The notes beneath the pieces are model-generated. The model worked only from the letters and a program-made list of their open reading frames with translations. It was not told where the DNA came from and did not search any database. A program made the position numbers and the translations under genes. Below are positions 1 through 7,855 of a DNA stretch of 56,631 bases, piece after piece. The stretch lies in contig CALJFZ010000012.1 in NCBI GenBank assembly GCA_938074325.1, positions 1 through 56,631 on the forward strand, read 5' to 3'. The DNA is from an uncultured Flavobacteriales bacterium. GTDB taxonomy: Bacteria > Bacteroidota > Bacteroidia > Flavobacteriales_D > Sanyastnellaceae. Within the stretch, counting starts at the first letter, position 1. Every line of letters begins with the position of its first letter.

Positions 1-707
1 CCGATGCTGCTCAAGTGCATGTTGTAAACCCGCACAGTATCGCCGTTGACCAATACATCCACGTGCATCGCGCTGTTGTTTTTGTCGTTGGCAAACCGAA
101 TGGCCGATTTATTGGCCAATGGGTAGCGTGAGAGGATGGCAAGCCCAAACAATTTGTCCTGGCCCCGACCAAGCTTGAACTCTTCTTGCCAATGACTCAA
201 TCCGGTTGCCTGCTTCAAGCGGGCCTCGGACATCCACGGTTGGCGTCGATCTTCCAGGAAACATTCCTGCAAGCAGATAACGTCCGCATCCTGTGCTGCG
301 AGGTAACTGAGGATGGAATCGCGGACGTCGCTGCGTTCGATCCAACCGTAACGATTGAATTGCCGCACATTCCAAGTCAGCACTTTCAAGGCGTTACGGG
401 ATGCTTCATCCTCGGGAGGAGCCGACCATGTACCCCACGTCGCTTCCACGTGCGACCATGCTGCTGCAATGAGCAAGGCACCGACCAAGAGAGCCTTCCA
501 GCGCCTGGCCCAAACAGCGCCCACCGTGCCGATGATCAAAACCGCTGAACTGAACGGAAAAGCCATACCGAACAGAGCCAACAAAGGAAAGCTCGATGGG
601 GAGACCCAGACAGCGATCTCGGCCAACGCCACACCGATCCCGCCGGGAATCAGGAGCAAAATGGGCCACCACGGGCGAAACCTTTGGGTCGCTCGTTCTT
701 CAGTCAT
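1..707 (-). CDS. Endonuclease/exonuclease/phosphatase (EEP) family membrane protein, C-terminus cut by window edge
   Basis: About 235 codons are visible; the gene runs off the left edge. The N-terminus holds two to three hydrophobic segments (roughly residues 13-35, 40-62 and 70-85). From about residue 105 comes an EEP-type domain, with LKVLTWNVRQFNR (the Asn of the first EEP motif), DADVICLQEC (the catalytic-site Glu) and GLAILSRYP. This family cleaves phosphodiester bonds in nucleic acids, lipids or sugars, and the substrate cannot be read here. The start at 707 overlaps the stop of the upstream rhomboid gene (ATGA), so the two are probably translationally coupled, at the distal end of the mutL-rhomboid-rhomboid operon. 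The membrane anchor suggests the domain acts on the periplasmic face; that is inference. Confidence 0.85.
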   Translation of the reverse strand, partial: MTEERATQRFRPWWPILLLIPGGIGVALAEIAVWVSPSSFPLLALFGMAFPFSSAVLIIGTVGAVWARRWKALLVGALLIAAAWSHVEATWGTWSAPPEDEASRNALKVLTWNVRQFNRYGWIERSDVRDSILSYLAAQDADVICLQECFLEDRRQPWMSEARLKQATGLSHWQEEFKLGRGQDKLFGLAILSRYPLANKSAIRFANDKNNSAMHVDVLVNGDTVRVYNMHLSSI

Positions 708-1609
708 CGGTTGGACTGACGGAACAGAAATTCCTTTTCATCCGCGGTGAGGTTGTCATAACCGTGCTTGGACACCTTATCGAGGATGGCGTCCATGCGA
801 TCGGCCTGTTCCCGCTTCTCCCGGTTGAACGCCTCGTCGGACTTGACCCGGGTCGTGCGCGTGTCCTTGACCTTCCGGAACCGGGTTTTCTTCCGCGGCG
901 AAGGGATGCTACCGCCTTGAACCACCCCCATCACGGCGTCAAGCAACCGTTCAAACCAGCCGACCCAATCCCGTCCGGCTTGGGACTGTTTGATCATCAA
1001 ATACCCGAAAGCTGCTCCGCCTAGATGGGCCAAATTCCCACCGGCGTTGGCACCATTGCCCAAGGCAAAGTAGTCCAGCAACACCCAGCCAATGGCCAGG
1101 TACTTCAACGGAATGGCACCGAGCAAAAACAAGCGGACTGTGTAATTGGGTTGAGCAGTTGCAGTGGCCGCCATGATAGCCATGACCGCAGCACTCGCGC
1201 CGTAGGCGAACGTGCTTTGCTGGAACACGGGAGCAGCATTCGCCGCAAGGACAAACAAGGCGAAACCCGCCAATCCCCCCACGCAATACGTGCTCAACAG
1301 CCGGCGCGCTCCGAATTGGACCATGAACAACCGTCCCATCCAATAAAGCCACGCCATGTTGACCACCAAGTGCCACACGTCGACGTGCACAAACATGTGC
1401 GTGAAGACCGACCAAGGGCGGTACATCAAAACCGCAACGTCCCATGAAGTGGCCAAACCAAAGACCCCTGTGCTCCACGCCGCATCGAGCACCCCGACTT
1501 GCGCCAACAACCGCAAAGTCATGACCAAGGTGAAGACCCCCACGTTGGCAAAAATCAGACGGGTCAACATGTTCCCGCTGGCCCATTGGCGCTTCAAATC
1601 ATCCCACAT
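704..1609 (-). CDS. Rhomboid-family intramembrane serine protease with a basic C-terminal tail
   Basis: A 301-residue polytopic protein. The rhomboid core covers about residues 15-205: HMFVH at 71-75, His80 and Asn84 in a WHLVVN stretch, the nucleophile Ser139 in YGASAAV, and the general base His195 in AHLGGAAFG. Rhomboids cut transmembrane substrates within the bilayer. After the membrane core, a soluble basic tail (about 215-301) ends in a motif near KHGYDNLTADEKEFL, often seen as a C-terminal add-on in Bacteroidota rhomboids. It follows another rhomboid gene by 17 bases and overlaps the next gene by four, so it sits mid-operon. The substrate is unknown. Confidence 0.9.
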   Translation of the reverse strand: MWDDLKRQWASGNMLTRLIFANVGVFTLVMTLRLLAQVGVLDAAWSTGVFGLATSWDVAVLMYRPWSVFTHMFVHVDVWHLVVNMAWLYWMGRLFMVQFGARRLLSTYCVGGLAGFALFVLAANAAPVFQQSTFAYGASAAVMAIMAATATAQPNYTVRLFLLGAIPLKYLAIGWVLLDYFALGNGANAGGNLAHLGGAAFGYLMIKQSQAGRDWVGWFERLLDAVMGVVQGGSIPSPRKKTRFRKVKDTRTTRVKSDEAFNREKREQADRMDAILDKVSKHGYDNLTADEKEFLFRQSNR

Positions 1610-1626
1610 TCCGCTGCGTCATTTCC

Positions 1627-2310
1627 TCAGTAAAATGTTCCGCGTTCTTTCTGCCAACGCTTGAGCAGGATGTAACCAAAGAGCATGCCGCCGAGGTGGG
1701 CGAAATGCGCCACGTTGTCTCCGGTGCTATTGTCCAAAGCGAGGCTCAGTTCGAGAATCCCGTACCCGATGACAAAGTACTTGGCCTTGATCGGAATGGG
1801 GGGAAACAGGAGCATCAGCCGCGTGTTGGGGAAGAGCATGCCAAAGGCCAACAACAGGCCAAATACAGCGCCAGAAGCGCCCACCACCCGACCAAACTGG
1901 GCATCCAATTGCATCAACCACAGTTGATTCGAAACACCCGATGGCTGATCAAATGTGGGGAAAAACGTTCCGTAGGCGTTGTTCAATTCAAGGCCCACAA
2001 ACAGCTCGTGCAAGAAAAACCCTCCCAACCCACAAATGAGGTAATAGTTCAAGAACCGTTGCGGTCCCCAAAGCCGCTCAAGCTGTCCCCCAAACATGTA
2101 CAAGGCGAACATATTGAAGAAGATGTGCCCGAGCCCTCCGTGCATGAACATGTGGGTCACGATCTGCCACGGATAAAAATTGGGCGACCCCGGGTAGGTT
2201 CCGGCGAAATAGTGAAGCATTTGGTACTCCCCTAACGCCATGGTGGCGAGGTAGAAAAGCACATTGATGATGATCAAATTTTTGACCACCGGTGGGGCGT
2301 TGTTCAGCAT
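1627..2310 (-). CDS. Rhomboid-family intramembrane serine protease
   Basis: A 227-residue compact six-helix rhomboid without a soluble tail. Landmarks are HMFMHGGLGHIFFNM (53-67), Ser146 in GASGAVFG, and His205 in FAHLGGMLFG, giving the Ser-His dyad; Asn66 lies where the oxyanion Asn is expected. The start codon shares one base with the mutL stop (TGATG), indicating translational coupling. The two adjacent rhomboids differ in tail, loop lengths and sequence, so they are old paralogues rather than a recent duplication. Association with mutL looks like conserved phylum gene order rather than a functional link. Confidence 0.92.
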   Translation of the reverse strand: MLNNAPPVVKNLIIINVLFYLATMALGEYQMLHYFAGTYPGSPNFYPWQIVTHMFMHGGLGHIFFNMFALYMFGGQLERLWGPQRFLNYYLICGLGGFFLHELFVGLELNNAYGTFFPTFDQPSGVSNQLWLMQLDAQFGRVVGASGAVFGLLLAFGMLFPNTRLMLLFPPIPIKAKYFVIGYGILELSLALDNSTGDNVAHFAHLGGMLFGYILLKRWQKERGTFY

Positions 2311-4172
2311 CAGCGGAAACGTTGCTCTAATACGTTTGACTCAAAATTGACAATGACCGTGCGTCCGAATGGGTCGAGCGCGGGGGTGGAACAACCGAAG
2401 AGGCGGTCTACAAGGTCTGCCATCTCCTGGGGTTTGAGGGACTTGCCCACGCGCACGGCCATTGTGCTGGCCAATTGTGCGGCAACGCGTTCCTCCCGGC
2501 TCACGCCAGCTACCTCCTCTTCGCGCTCTTCGAGGATGGCTTGGATGAGCGACTCCGGGCTGGTGTCAGCCTCCATGGGCATTCCCTGAACCTCCACACC
2601 GTCGTCATGGGAATCGATGCGCAATCCAAATTTGGCCAACCAGTCCTTGGACTGCAAGACAAACAGCTGGTCTGCGGCATTCAGATCGATCACCGCAGGA
2701 AACAGCAATTGCTGCGTAGCCGAGGGGTTGACATCTCCTTCCAATTGACGGACCAAGTCCTCGTACAAAATGCGCTGGTGCGCACGGTGTTGGTCAATGA
2801 GCAGCAACCCTGATTTCGTGGCGGTCACGATGTATCGGTTTTGGAGCTGAAACAACGGACGCTGCTCTGCCATCACCTCATCACCTGCCGATAACTGAGC
2901 CCCGACTTCGCCGGAAGCGGAGGACGGCCGAGCCACTTCCTCTTGAGCAAGCGATGGGTTCTCACCGTCGGGCCGCCAGGCGGTTTCATATAAGGTTTTC
3001 CAGGCATCCATCTGCCCGCGTCCGGGGCGCAATCCCCCTCCTGATGAGGAAGGTGCTGATTGCGGCTTGAACGGATTGTAATCGGTATTCACCTGAACCA
3101 CAGGCTCGGCCACAACGTGGTCCTTGGGAAGCGGTGCGATGTTCAAGCTAGTTTCCTGGTCGAAATCCAGCGACGGTGCCACGGCGTGTTTGCCCAAACC
3201 TCGTCGGATGGAGGGCAACAGCAGCGACTGAATGTGCTGGTCTTCGTCGAACTTAATTTCTGTCTTCGTGGGGTGAATGTTGACGTCCAACCGGGCCGGA
3301 TCGATGGTCAAAAACAGGACGTACAATGGGTACTGTCCGTGAGGTAGGAGCCCTTCGTAAGCCTGCATGATAGTGCGGTGGATCAACCCGTGCTTGACAA
3401 ACCGTTGATTGACGAACAAAAACTGCTCACCGCGCGTTCGGCGTGCAAAGGCCGGTTTCCCAACAAACCCCTTGACACCCACCACATCGGTGCTCTCTTC
3501 AACTGGCACCAGGCGCTCGTCATACTTGCTCCCAAAAACACCGATGACCCGTTTGCGCACCGTTGCAGGACGCAGATTAAATAGCTCGCCGTCGTTGTGT
3601 GTCAGCGTGAAATGAATGCCCTCGTGGGCCAACGCGACCCGTTGGAACTCGTCGATGACGTGCCGCATTTCCACGGCATCTGATTTCAAGAAATTTCGGC
3701 GAGCGGGCACGTTGAAAAACAAATGACGAACGGCAATCTGGGTGCCAACCTCCATGGCCACAGGCACGTTCCCGGTCCTTTCGCCGCCCTCCATGTTCAG
3801 TTGTACGCCGCATTCGTCGCTGGCGTGGCGCGTCTTCAACTCCACGTGCGCGATGGAAGCGATGGAAGCCAATGCCTCACCACGGAATCCTTTCGAAACG
3901 ATAGTGAACAGGTCGTCGGCGCTGGTAATTTTCGACGTAGCATGCCGATCAAAGCAGCGCTTCGCATCGGCCTCTACCATCCCCGCACCGTTGTCCAAAA
4001 CGTGGATGAGGGTGCGGCCAGCGTCAACCACCCGCACATCGATGCGCGTAGCGCCGGCATCCACCGCGTTCTCCATCAATTCCTTGACCGCGGAAGCGGG
4101 CCGTTGGATCACCTCTCCAGCGGCAATTTGGTTCGCTACATTGTCCGGCAACTGCCGTATCACCTCAGGCAT
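2310..4172 (-). CDS. mutL: DNA mismatch repair protein MutL
   Basis: A 620-residue protein of normal length. The N-terminal GHKL ATPase has all motifs: the catalytic Glu31 and Mg-binding Asn35 in KELMENAVDAGA, DNGAGM (60-65), the ATP lid ATSKI, and GFRGEA (95-100). The transducer domain ends near residue 330 (VNIHPTKTEIKF at 298-308), then comes a Ser/Pro/Gly-rich linker (about 340-430) and the C-terminal dimerisation domain. In the C-terminal domain the site aligned with the endonuclease motif reads DQHRAHQRILYE (460-471), so the expected Ala and one Glu are replaced. The start overlaps the upstream small gene by eight bases. MutL couples MutS mismatch recognition to strand incision. Confidence 0.97.
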   Translation of the reverse strand: MPEVIRQLPDNVANQIAAGEVIQRPASAVKELMENAVDAGATRIDVRVVDAGRTLIHVLDNGAGMVEADAKRCFDRHATSKITSADDLFTIVSKGFRGEALASIASIAHVELKTRHASDECGVQLNMEGGERTGNVPVAMEVGTQIAVRHLFFNVPARRNFLKSDAVEMRHVIDEFQRVALAHEGIHFTLTHNDGELFNLRPATVRKRVIGVFGSKYDERLVPVEESTDVVGVKGFVGKPAFARRTRGEQFLFVNQRFVKHGLIHRTIMQAYEGLLPHGQYPLYVLFLTIDPARLDVNIHPTKTEIKFDEDQHIQSLLLPSIRRGLGKHAVAPSLDFDQETSLNIAPLPKDHVVAEPVVQVNTDYNPFKPQSAPSSSGGGLRPGRGQMDAWKTLYETAWRPDGENPSLAQEEVARPSSASGEVGAQLSAGDEVMAEQRPLFQLQNRYIVTATKSGLLLIDQHRAHQRILYEDLVRQLEGDVNPSATQQLLFPAVIDLNAADQLFVLQSKDWLAKFGLRIDSHDDGVEVQGMPMEADTSPESLIQAILEEREEEVAGVSREERVAAQLASTMAVRVGKSLKPQEMADLVDRLFGCSTPALDPFGRTVIVNFESNVLEQRFR

Positions 4173-4542
4173 CCTCCATCCACTTTAGCACGTCCGAAAA
4201 ATCACTGGTTTCTACCCAAATTACGCCCTTCCAAGCCAACCACAGCAGGCCACCCGCAATGACCGCGGCACGCAACATGGCATATCGGGCCCCTTTGATT
4301 TGAGCCTGACGCCGTTCCTTCCACGATGAATCCCCTTCGCTCGCCAGGCGCGAGGAACGAAATCGAATGGGCCTAGCGGCGGCTCCTTCTGGGTTCTGAT
4401 CAGCCTTCACCTCCGACTCAGTGCGTTTCTTACGCTCCGACCACTTTGGGTCGAGTTCGGGCAGGTGCCGCGACTTGAATTGAAACTGTCGTGGCTCCGT
4501 GCGAACGTTGCGAAACATGGAACGAAGGCGTGGGGCTTGCAT
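4165..4542 (-). CDS. Small basic membrane-anchored protein encoded upstream of mutL
   Basis: Up to 125 residues: a long charged, Arg/Lys-rich soluble part (1-85, for example RTEPRQFQFKSRHL and DPKWSERKKR) and one hydrophobic segment near the C-terminus (about 89-110). Proteins like this are found upstream of mutL in Flavobacteriia and are sometimes labelled riboflavin synthase beta subunit. Nothing in this sequence resembles lumazine or riboflavin synthase, so I would not transfer that name. The start may be 4542 or the internal ATG at 4518 (MFRNVRTEPRQF), which begins nearer the conserved-looking part. It overlaps mutL by eight bases. Function unknown. Confidence 0.7.
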   Translation of the reverse strand: MQAPRLRSMFRNVRTEPRQFQFKSRHLPELDPKWSERKKRTESEVKADQNPEGAAARPIRFRSSRLASEGDSSWKERRQAQIKGARYAMLRAAVIAGGLLWLAWKGVIWVETSDFSDVLKWMEDA

Positions 4543-4568
4543 GAAAAACGAAAATACAACCGGTCAGC

Positions 4569-5819
4569 TCACGACTGCGGCTGGGCGTCCAATTCTTGTT
4601 CAAAGGCAATCAACACGTCTTCAACATCTTTTGAACCGGGGTACCGGTCGAGAATGGCGTGCATGACCCGGTCAACCGTGGCGTCCGGACAAGAGGCACC
4701 ACTGGTCAATAACAGTGTAGGAACCTCTCCTTCTGCCGCCACCGGCCATGGGTCTGAGGTCTCCTGGTGCACCCCGGCACGCCAATCGAAGTGCTTGACG
4801 GTTCCATCTTCCTGGAATTCCTTCTCGTTGCGCACAAAAAAGGTAGGCACTTTTTCTTCGCACAACTCCACCAAATGCGAGGTATTGGAGCTGTTGTACC
4901 CTCCGACCACAATGGCCGTATCCAACCCACCCCATTCCAGCGCTGACATGGTAGCCTGCTGATTGTCATTGGTGGCATAGCAAAGCGTATCGCGCGTGTT
5001 GGCAAATGCTTCGCTGTCCGAAGACTTCGCTTCAATGGATTGCTTGATTCGGTCGCTGATTGCTTGGGTGTCCGACGCCAACATGGTGGTTTGATTGACC
5101 ACGCCCACACGGCTCAAGTGAACGGCGGGGTCAAAACCTTCGGAGGCGCGGCCGGCGAAGTGGTCCCAAAATGTTTCCAGCGGTCGCTCTCCTTCAATGA
5201 ATGCACAGAGGATTTCCGCCTCTGCCATGTTCTTGATGACCAATGCATGGCCCGAACCCCGCGCATGGCTGAATGTGGCGCGGGTCTCTTCGTGTTGAGG
5301 CTTGCCGTGGATGACAATGGTGTAGTCGGAAGTGGCCAATTTCGCTGAGCGCTTCCACACCTTTTCCACGAATGGGCAGGTGGTGTTGTACGTCGCCACG
5401 TCTGCCCCTATCTCCTTCAGCTGCGCCTCCAGTTCCAAAGTCGTTCCAAAGGCTGGAATGAGCACCACATCTTCAGCAACCAGCTCCGATAAGGGAGTGA
5501 GGGTATTGCCCTCTGTATCTTGAAGGAAGCGAATGCCCTGGTCGGTCAAGTCGGCATTCACCTCCGGGTTGTGGATCATTTGGCTCAACAGAAAAATGCG
5601 CTTGCCTGGGTTTTCCTCGATGGCACGGTACGCAATCTCAATCGCATTCTCCACGCCAAAACAAAAGCCGAAGTGCCGGGCCATTACAAACCGAACGCTC
5701 CCGAAATCCAAGACAGACGGGGTGAAATCTCGCTTCCGAGGATCACGTGCCTTGCGATTCTGCTTGACGCGTGCGATGATGGGGGAACGGTAAAATTCGG
5801 GGACTTCGAAACTGCGCAT
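4569..5819 (-). CDS. ispH: 4-hydroxy-3-methylbut-2-enyl diphosphate reductase (IspH/LytB), long form
   Basis: Last step of the MEP isoprenoid pathway, making IPP and DMAPP with a [4Fe-4S] cluster. At 416 residues it is about 100 longer than the E. coli enzyme, because of an N-terminal extension and an insertion. Cluster cysteines are Cys53 (GFCFGVENA), Cys148 (NTTCPFVEKVW) and Cys280 (DTLCYATNDNQQ). The substrate-binding EETRAT follows IHGKPQH. The extension from MRSFEVPEFYRSP looks conserved-type, so I keep the first ATG. A TAGGTTTG element 18 bases upstream suggests its own promoter, driving ispH, the small membrane protein, mutL, the rhomboids and the EEP gene. Confidence 0.97.
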   Translation of the reverse strand: MRSFEVPEFYRSPIIARVKQNRKARDPRKRDFTPSVLDFGSVRFVMARHFGFCFGVENAIEIAYRAIEENPGKRIFLLSQMIHNPEVNADLTDQGIRFLQDTEGNTLTPLSELVAEDVVLIPAFGTTLELEAQLKEIGADVATYNTTCPFVEKVWKRSAKLATSDYTIVIHGKPQHEETRATFSHARGSGHALVIKNMAEAEILCAFIEGERPLETFWDHFAGRASEGFDPAVHLSRVGVVNQTTMLASDTQAISDRIKQSIEAKSSDSEAFANTRDTLCYATNDNQQATMSALEWGGLDTAIVVGGYNSSNTSHLVELCEEKVPTFFVRNEKEFQEDGTVKHFDWRAGVHQETSDPWPVAAEGEVPTLLLTSGASCPDATVDRVMHAILDRYPGSKDVEDVLIAFEQELDAQPQS

Positions 5820-5837
5820 ATCGCTCTAACTGTTCTT

Positions 5838-5845
5838 CAAACCTA
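5838..5845 (-). promoter_or_regulatory. -7 element (TAGGTTTG) upstream of ispH
   Basis: An exact match to the Bacteroidota -7 consensus TAnnTTTG, leaving an 18-base leader before the ispH ATG. No clear TTG -33 box at the usual spacing. It overlaps the stop of a doubtful 46-codon ORF. Confidence 0.45.
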
Positions 5846-5983
5846 ACTGTTCAACGGGAGAGTTGACTTCATCCTTTGCCAAAAAAGACCATCGCTTTGC
5901 AACTTCTTCACGCAGTCGCTCGTACAGGAGGGCATGAAAGCGATTCCCCTTCGGTATTTGGCCTTGATGATCCTCATGTTCAT
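5843..5983 (-). CDS. Possible 46-residue protein, doubtful
   Basis: In the 172-base spacer between the 5992-6405 gene and ispH there is an ATG-initiated ORF starting MNMRIIKAKYRR, basic at the N-terminus and ending SDGLFWQRMKSTLPLNS. It begins eight bases after the preceding stop, as expected for a coupled gene, and its stop lies inside the ispH -7 element. I recognise no family. It may simply be chance reading of a spacer. Confidence 0.2.
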   Translation of the reverse strand: MNMRIIKAKYRRGIAFMPSCTSDCVKKLQSDGLFWQRMKSTLPLNS

Positions 5984-5991
5984 CGCCTCCG

Positions 5992-6405
5992 TTACGACGT
6001 TTGTGGTCGCCTGCCCTTGAGGTAGGGCTTGACCCGTCGGTTTTTCAACGCTGCGGTCTTGCGCACCACTTTGCGCAGGGTCCGTTGCAGGGATTCCACA
6101 TCTGTTTCCTCCCCTTCGAGTTGCTGCCGAGCCATGGCTTGGATCAGCGTGGTTTTCAATTCTGGGTAATAGCGCAATACCGGCCAATCGTCGGTCTCGA
6201 TGATCAATTGCACCTCCGAAGTCCCGGCAATCCACTCCAACGTCAGCGCATCTACTGCGCGTGCGTTTTCCCCGCAATCGTCCAACCCTGTCTTCAGGCG
6301 CCACTCCAATGCCTCAGCCACCCAACGCGCGTCTGCCACGCCCTCAGCAGGCCATTCAGGTGCACCGCTGCACCCCCAACAAATCAGGCAAGCGGTCAGG
6401 AGCAT
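5992..6405 (-). CDS. Small unknown protein with a lipoprotein-like N-terminus
   Basis: 137 residues. The N-terminus MLLTACLICWGCSGAP is hydrophobic with cysteines at 6, 9 and 12; it resembles a short lipoprotein signal but lacks the usual basic n-region, so export is uncertain. The remainder is soluble and helical looking (EWPAEGVADARWVAEALEWRL) with a basic C-terminus (KNRRVKPYLKGRR). Its start lies ten bases inside the end of the saccharopine dehydrogenase-like gene, so it is probably coupled to it. No family recognised. Confidence 0.6.
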   Translation of the reverse strand: MLLTACLICWGCSGAPEWPAEGVADARWVAEALEWRLKTGLDDCGENARAVDALTLEWIAGTSEVQLIIETDDWPVLRYYPELKTTLIQAMARQQLEGEETDVESLQRTLRKVVRKTAALKNRRVKPYLKGRRPQTS

Positions 6406-7733
6406 ACGCGGTGGGTTTCTTCAAATCGAACCCCCATGGATTCCAAGGCCGGCAATAAAATTTCGTAGTACTTCTTGTGCAGTGGCACCTGCACGCCTCG
6501 GTCGGTAAATTTCCCTTGCAGCAACGCCTCCGCAGCCAATGCCACCGGCCAACCCACAGTATCCGACATGCCCGTGTAGGTCGCGTCGCGCCCTTCCAGT
6601 CGCAACGAGCTGATGACCTCGTGGCGCTCGCCGTTCATTTGGTAGGCAAACCGATGCCACATCACAATCATGTCCCGGTCATCGGACTGAAGCTTCCACT
6701 TCTCTTCGAGCAATGCCTGAATCACCTCTGCGGGCGTGCCATTCAACCGCACCGGACCTGATTCCGTGTCAAACAACCCAAGCCAAGCCAATCGATCCAG
6801 GGTTTCCGCATCCGCTCCGAAGCGTTCTGCAATAGCTTGCCGCACGGATTGACTGTTCGTGGCCGCTGGCAAGAACGTGCGCATCCAGTCCGCCCAAGTC
6901 GTGCCCCGTGCCCACTCCATGGTCGCGTCGTCCCGAACACAGCCCAACTGCACCAGAATGTTCCATCCGGCGCAGAATCCGTCGCCGCGCAGCGTACCTC
7001 GGATCAACGTTTGGATGCCCTGCAGTCCGTAGATCTCTTCGTAGGCGATGGAATCGCGGTTGGGGTACCCCTCGAACACGGTTCCTCCCACTTCAATTCG
7101 GCGAACATCTTGGAAAGTCCGATGCGGCGGTACGAGTCGCGCAGCACCCCCGGATAAAAACGTCGCTGATCCGCCTTGCCCGGCCAGCACGACGTTGCGC
7201 GGATTCCAACTGAATTTGTAATGCCACGGATTGTCATCGGATTCCGGGGCAATCAAACCGCCGCAGTACGACTCAAACTCCAGCATTTCGCCGCCTTGCT
7301 CCGCCACACGATCCAACACCGCTTTGGCACTCAAATGATCAATGCCAGGATCCAAACCAATCTCATTCAGCACCAAAACATCCGCAGCCACCGCTCGGTC
7401 GTGCAAGGCCTTCATTTCAGGGCTCACGTAGCTCGGTGTAATGACATGGACGCCCGCCTCAATGGCCACCTCAGCGATGGCCGGATGCATAAAGGCCGGC
7501 ACCATGGAAATAACCACATCGCTGGAGGCAATGTGTGCGTCCCGAGCCGTGTCGTCCTTCGGATCGATGCGGAAGGGATGCGCTGCAGGATGGTTTTGGC
7601 ATTTGGCAATGGCCACTTGCTGATCGACATCTCCTACGTACACTTCCCATTCGTTGCGTTCCGCACGCTCCAACAAGGTGGAGATTAATGAGGAGCTGGA
7701 ACGACCGGCTCCGAGGACCAATACTTTGCGCAT
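6396..7733 (-). CDS. Saccharopine dehydrogenase-like NAD(P)-dependent reductase
   Basis: About 445 residues from the ATG at 7733 (MRKVLVLGAGRSSSS), a classic Rossmann start with the dinucleotide-binding Gly-rich loop GAGRSSS. DVVISMVPAFMHP, VITPSYVSPEM and NEIGLDPGIDHLSA are typical of the saccharopine reductase (LYS9-like) family, which joins 2-aminoadipate semialdehyde and glutamate or acts in the reverse, lysine-degrading direction. A longer reading to 7820 exists but adds an unlikely N-terminus. The 7733 start is supported by TACCTTTG 23 bases upstream and by the fold beginning at once. No other lysine-pathway gene is in view. Confidence 0.88.
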   Translation of the reverse strand: MRKVLVLGAGRSSSSLISTLLERAERNEWEVYVGDVDQQVAIAKCQNHPAAHPFRIDPKDDTARDAHIASSDVVISMVPAFMHPAIAEVAIEAGVHVITPSYVSPEMKALHDRAVAADVLVLNEIGLDPGIDHLSAKAVLDRVAEQGGEMLEFESYCGGLIAPESDDNPWHYKFSWNPRNVVLAGQGGSATFLSGGAARLVPPHRTFQDVRRIEVGGTVFEGYPNRDSIAYEEIYGLQGIQTLIRGTLRGDGFCAGWNILVQLGCVRDDATMEWARGTTWADWMRTFLPAATNSQSVRQAIAERFGADAETLDRLAWLGLFDTESGPVRLNGTPAEVIQALLEEKWKLQSDDRDMIVMWHRFAYQMNGERHEVISSLRLEGRDATYTGMSDTVGWPVALAAEALLQGKFTDRGVQVPLHKKYYEILLPALESMGVRFEETHRVCS

Positions 7734-7756
7734 GGGAAGAAATTTTTGGTTCTCTC

Positions 7757-7764
7757 CAAAGGTA
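7757..7764 (-). promoter_or_regulatory. -7 element (TACCTTTG) upstream of the saccharopine dehydrogenase-like gene
   Basis: Exact TAnnTTTG match, 23-base leader to the ATG at 7733. It would also transcribe the 5992-6405 gene. No -33 TTG at ideal spacing. Confidence 0.45.
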
Positions 7765-7855
7765 TGCACAGGGCTTTCCGCGAGCCGGGGAGCTTGGCAT
7801 GAAATTCGCATGAATCGCACGAGAACGCGTTAACTTGCGCTTCGATTCTTTTGCC

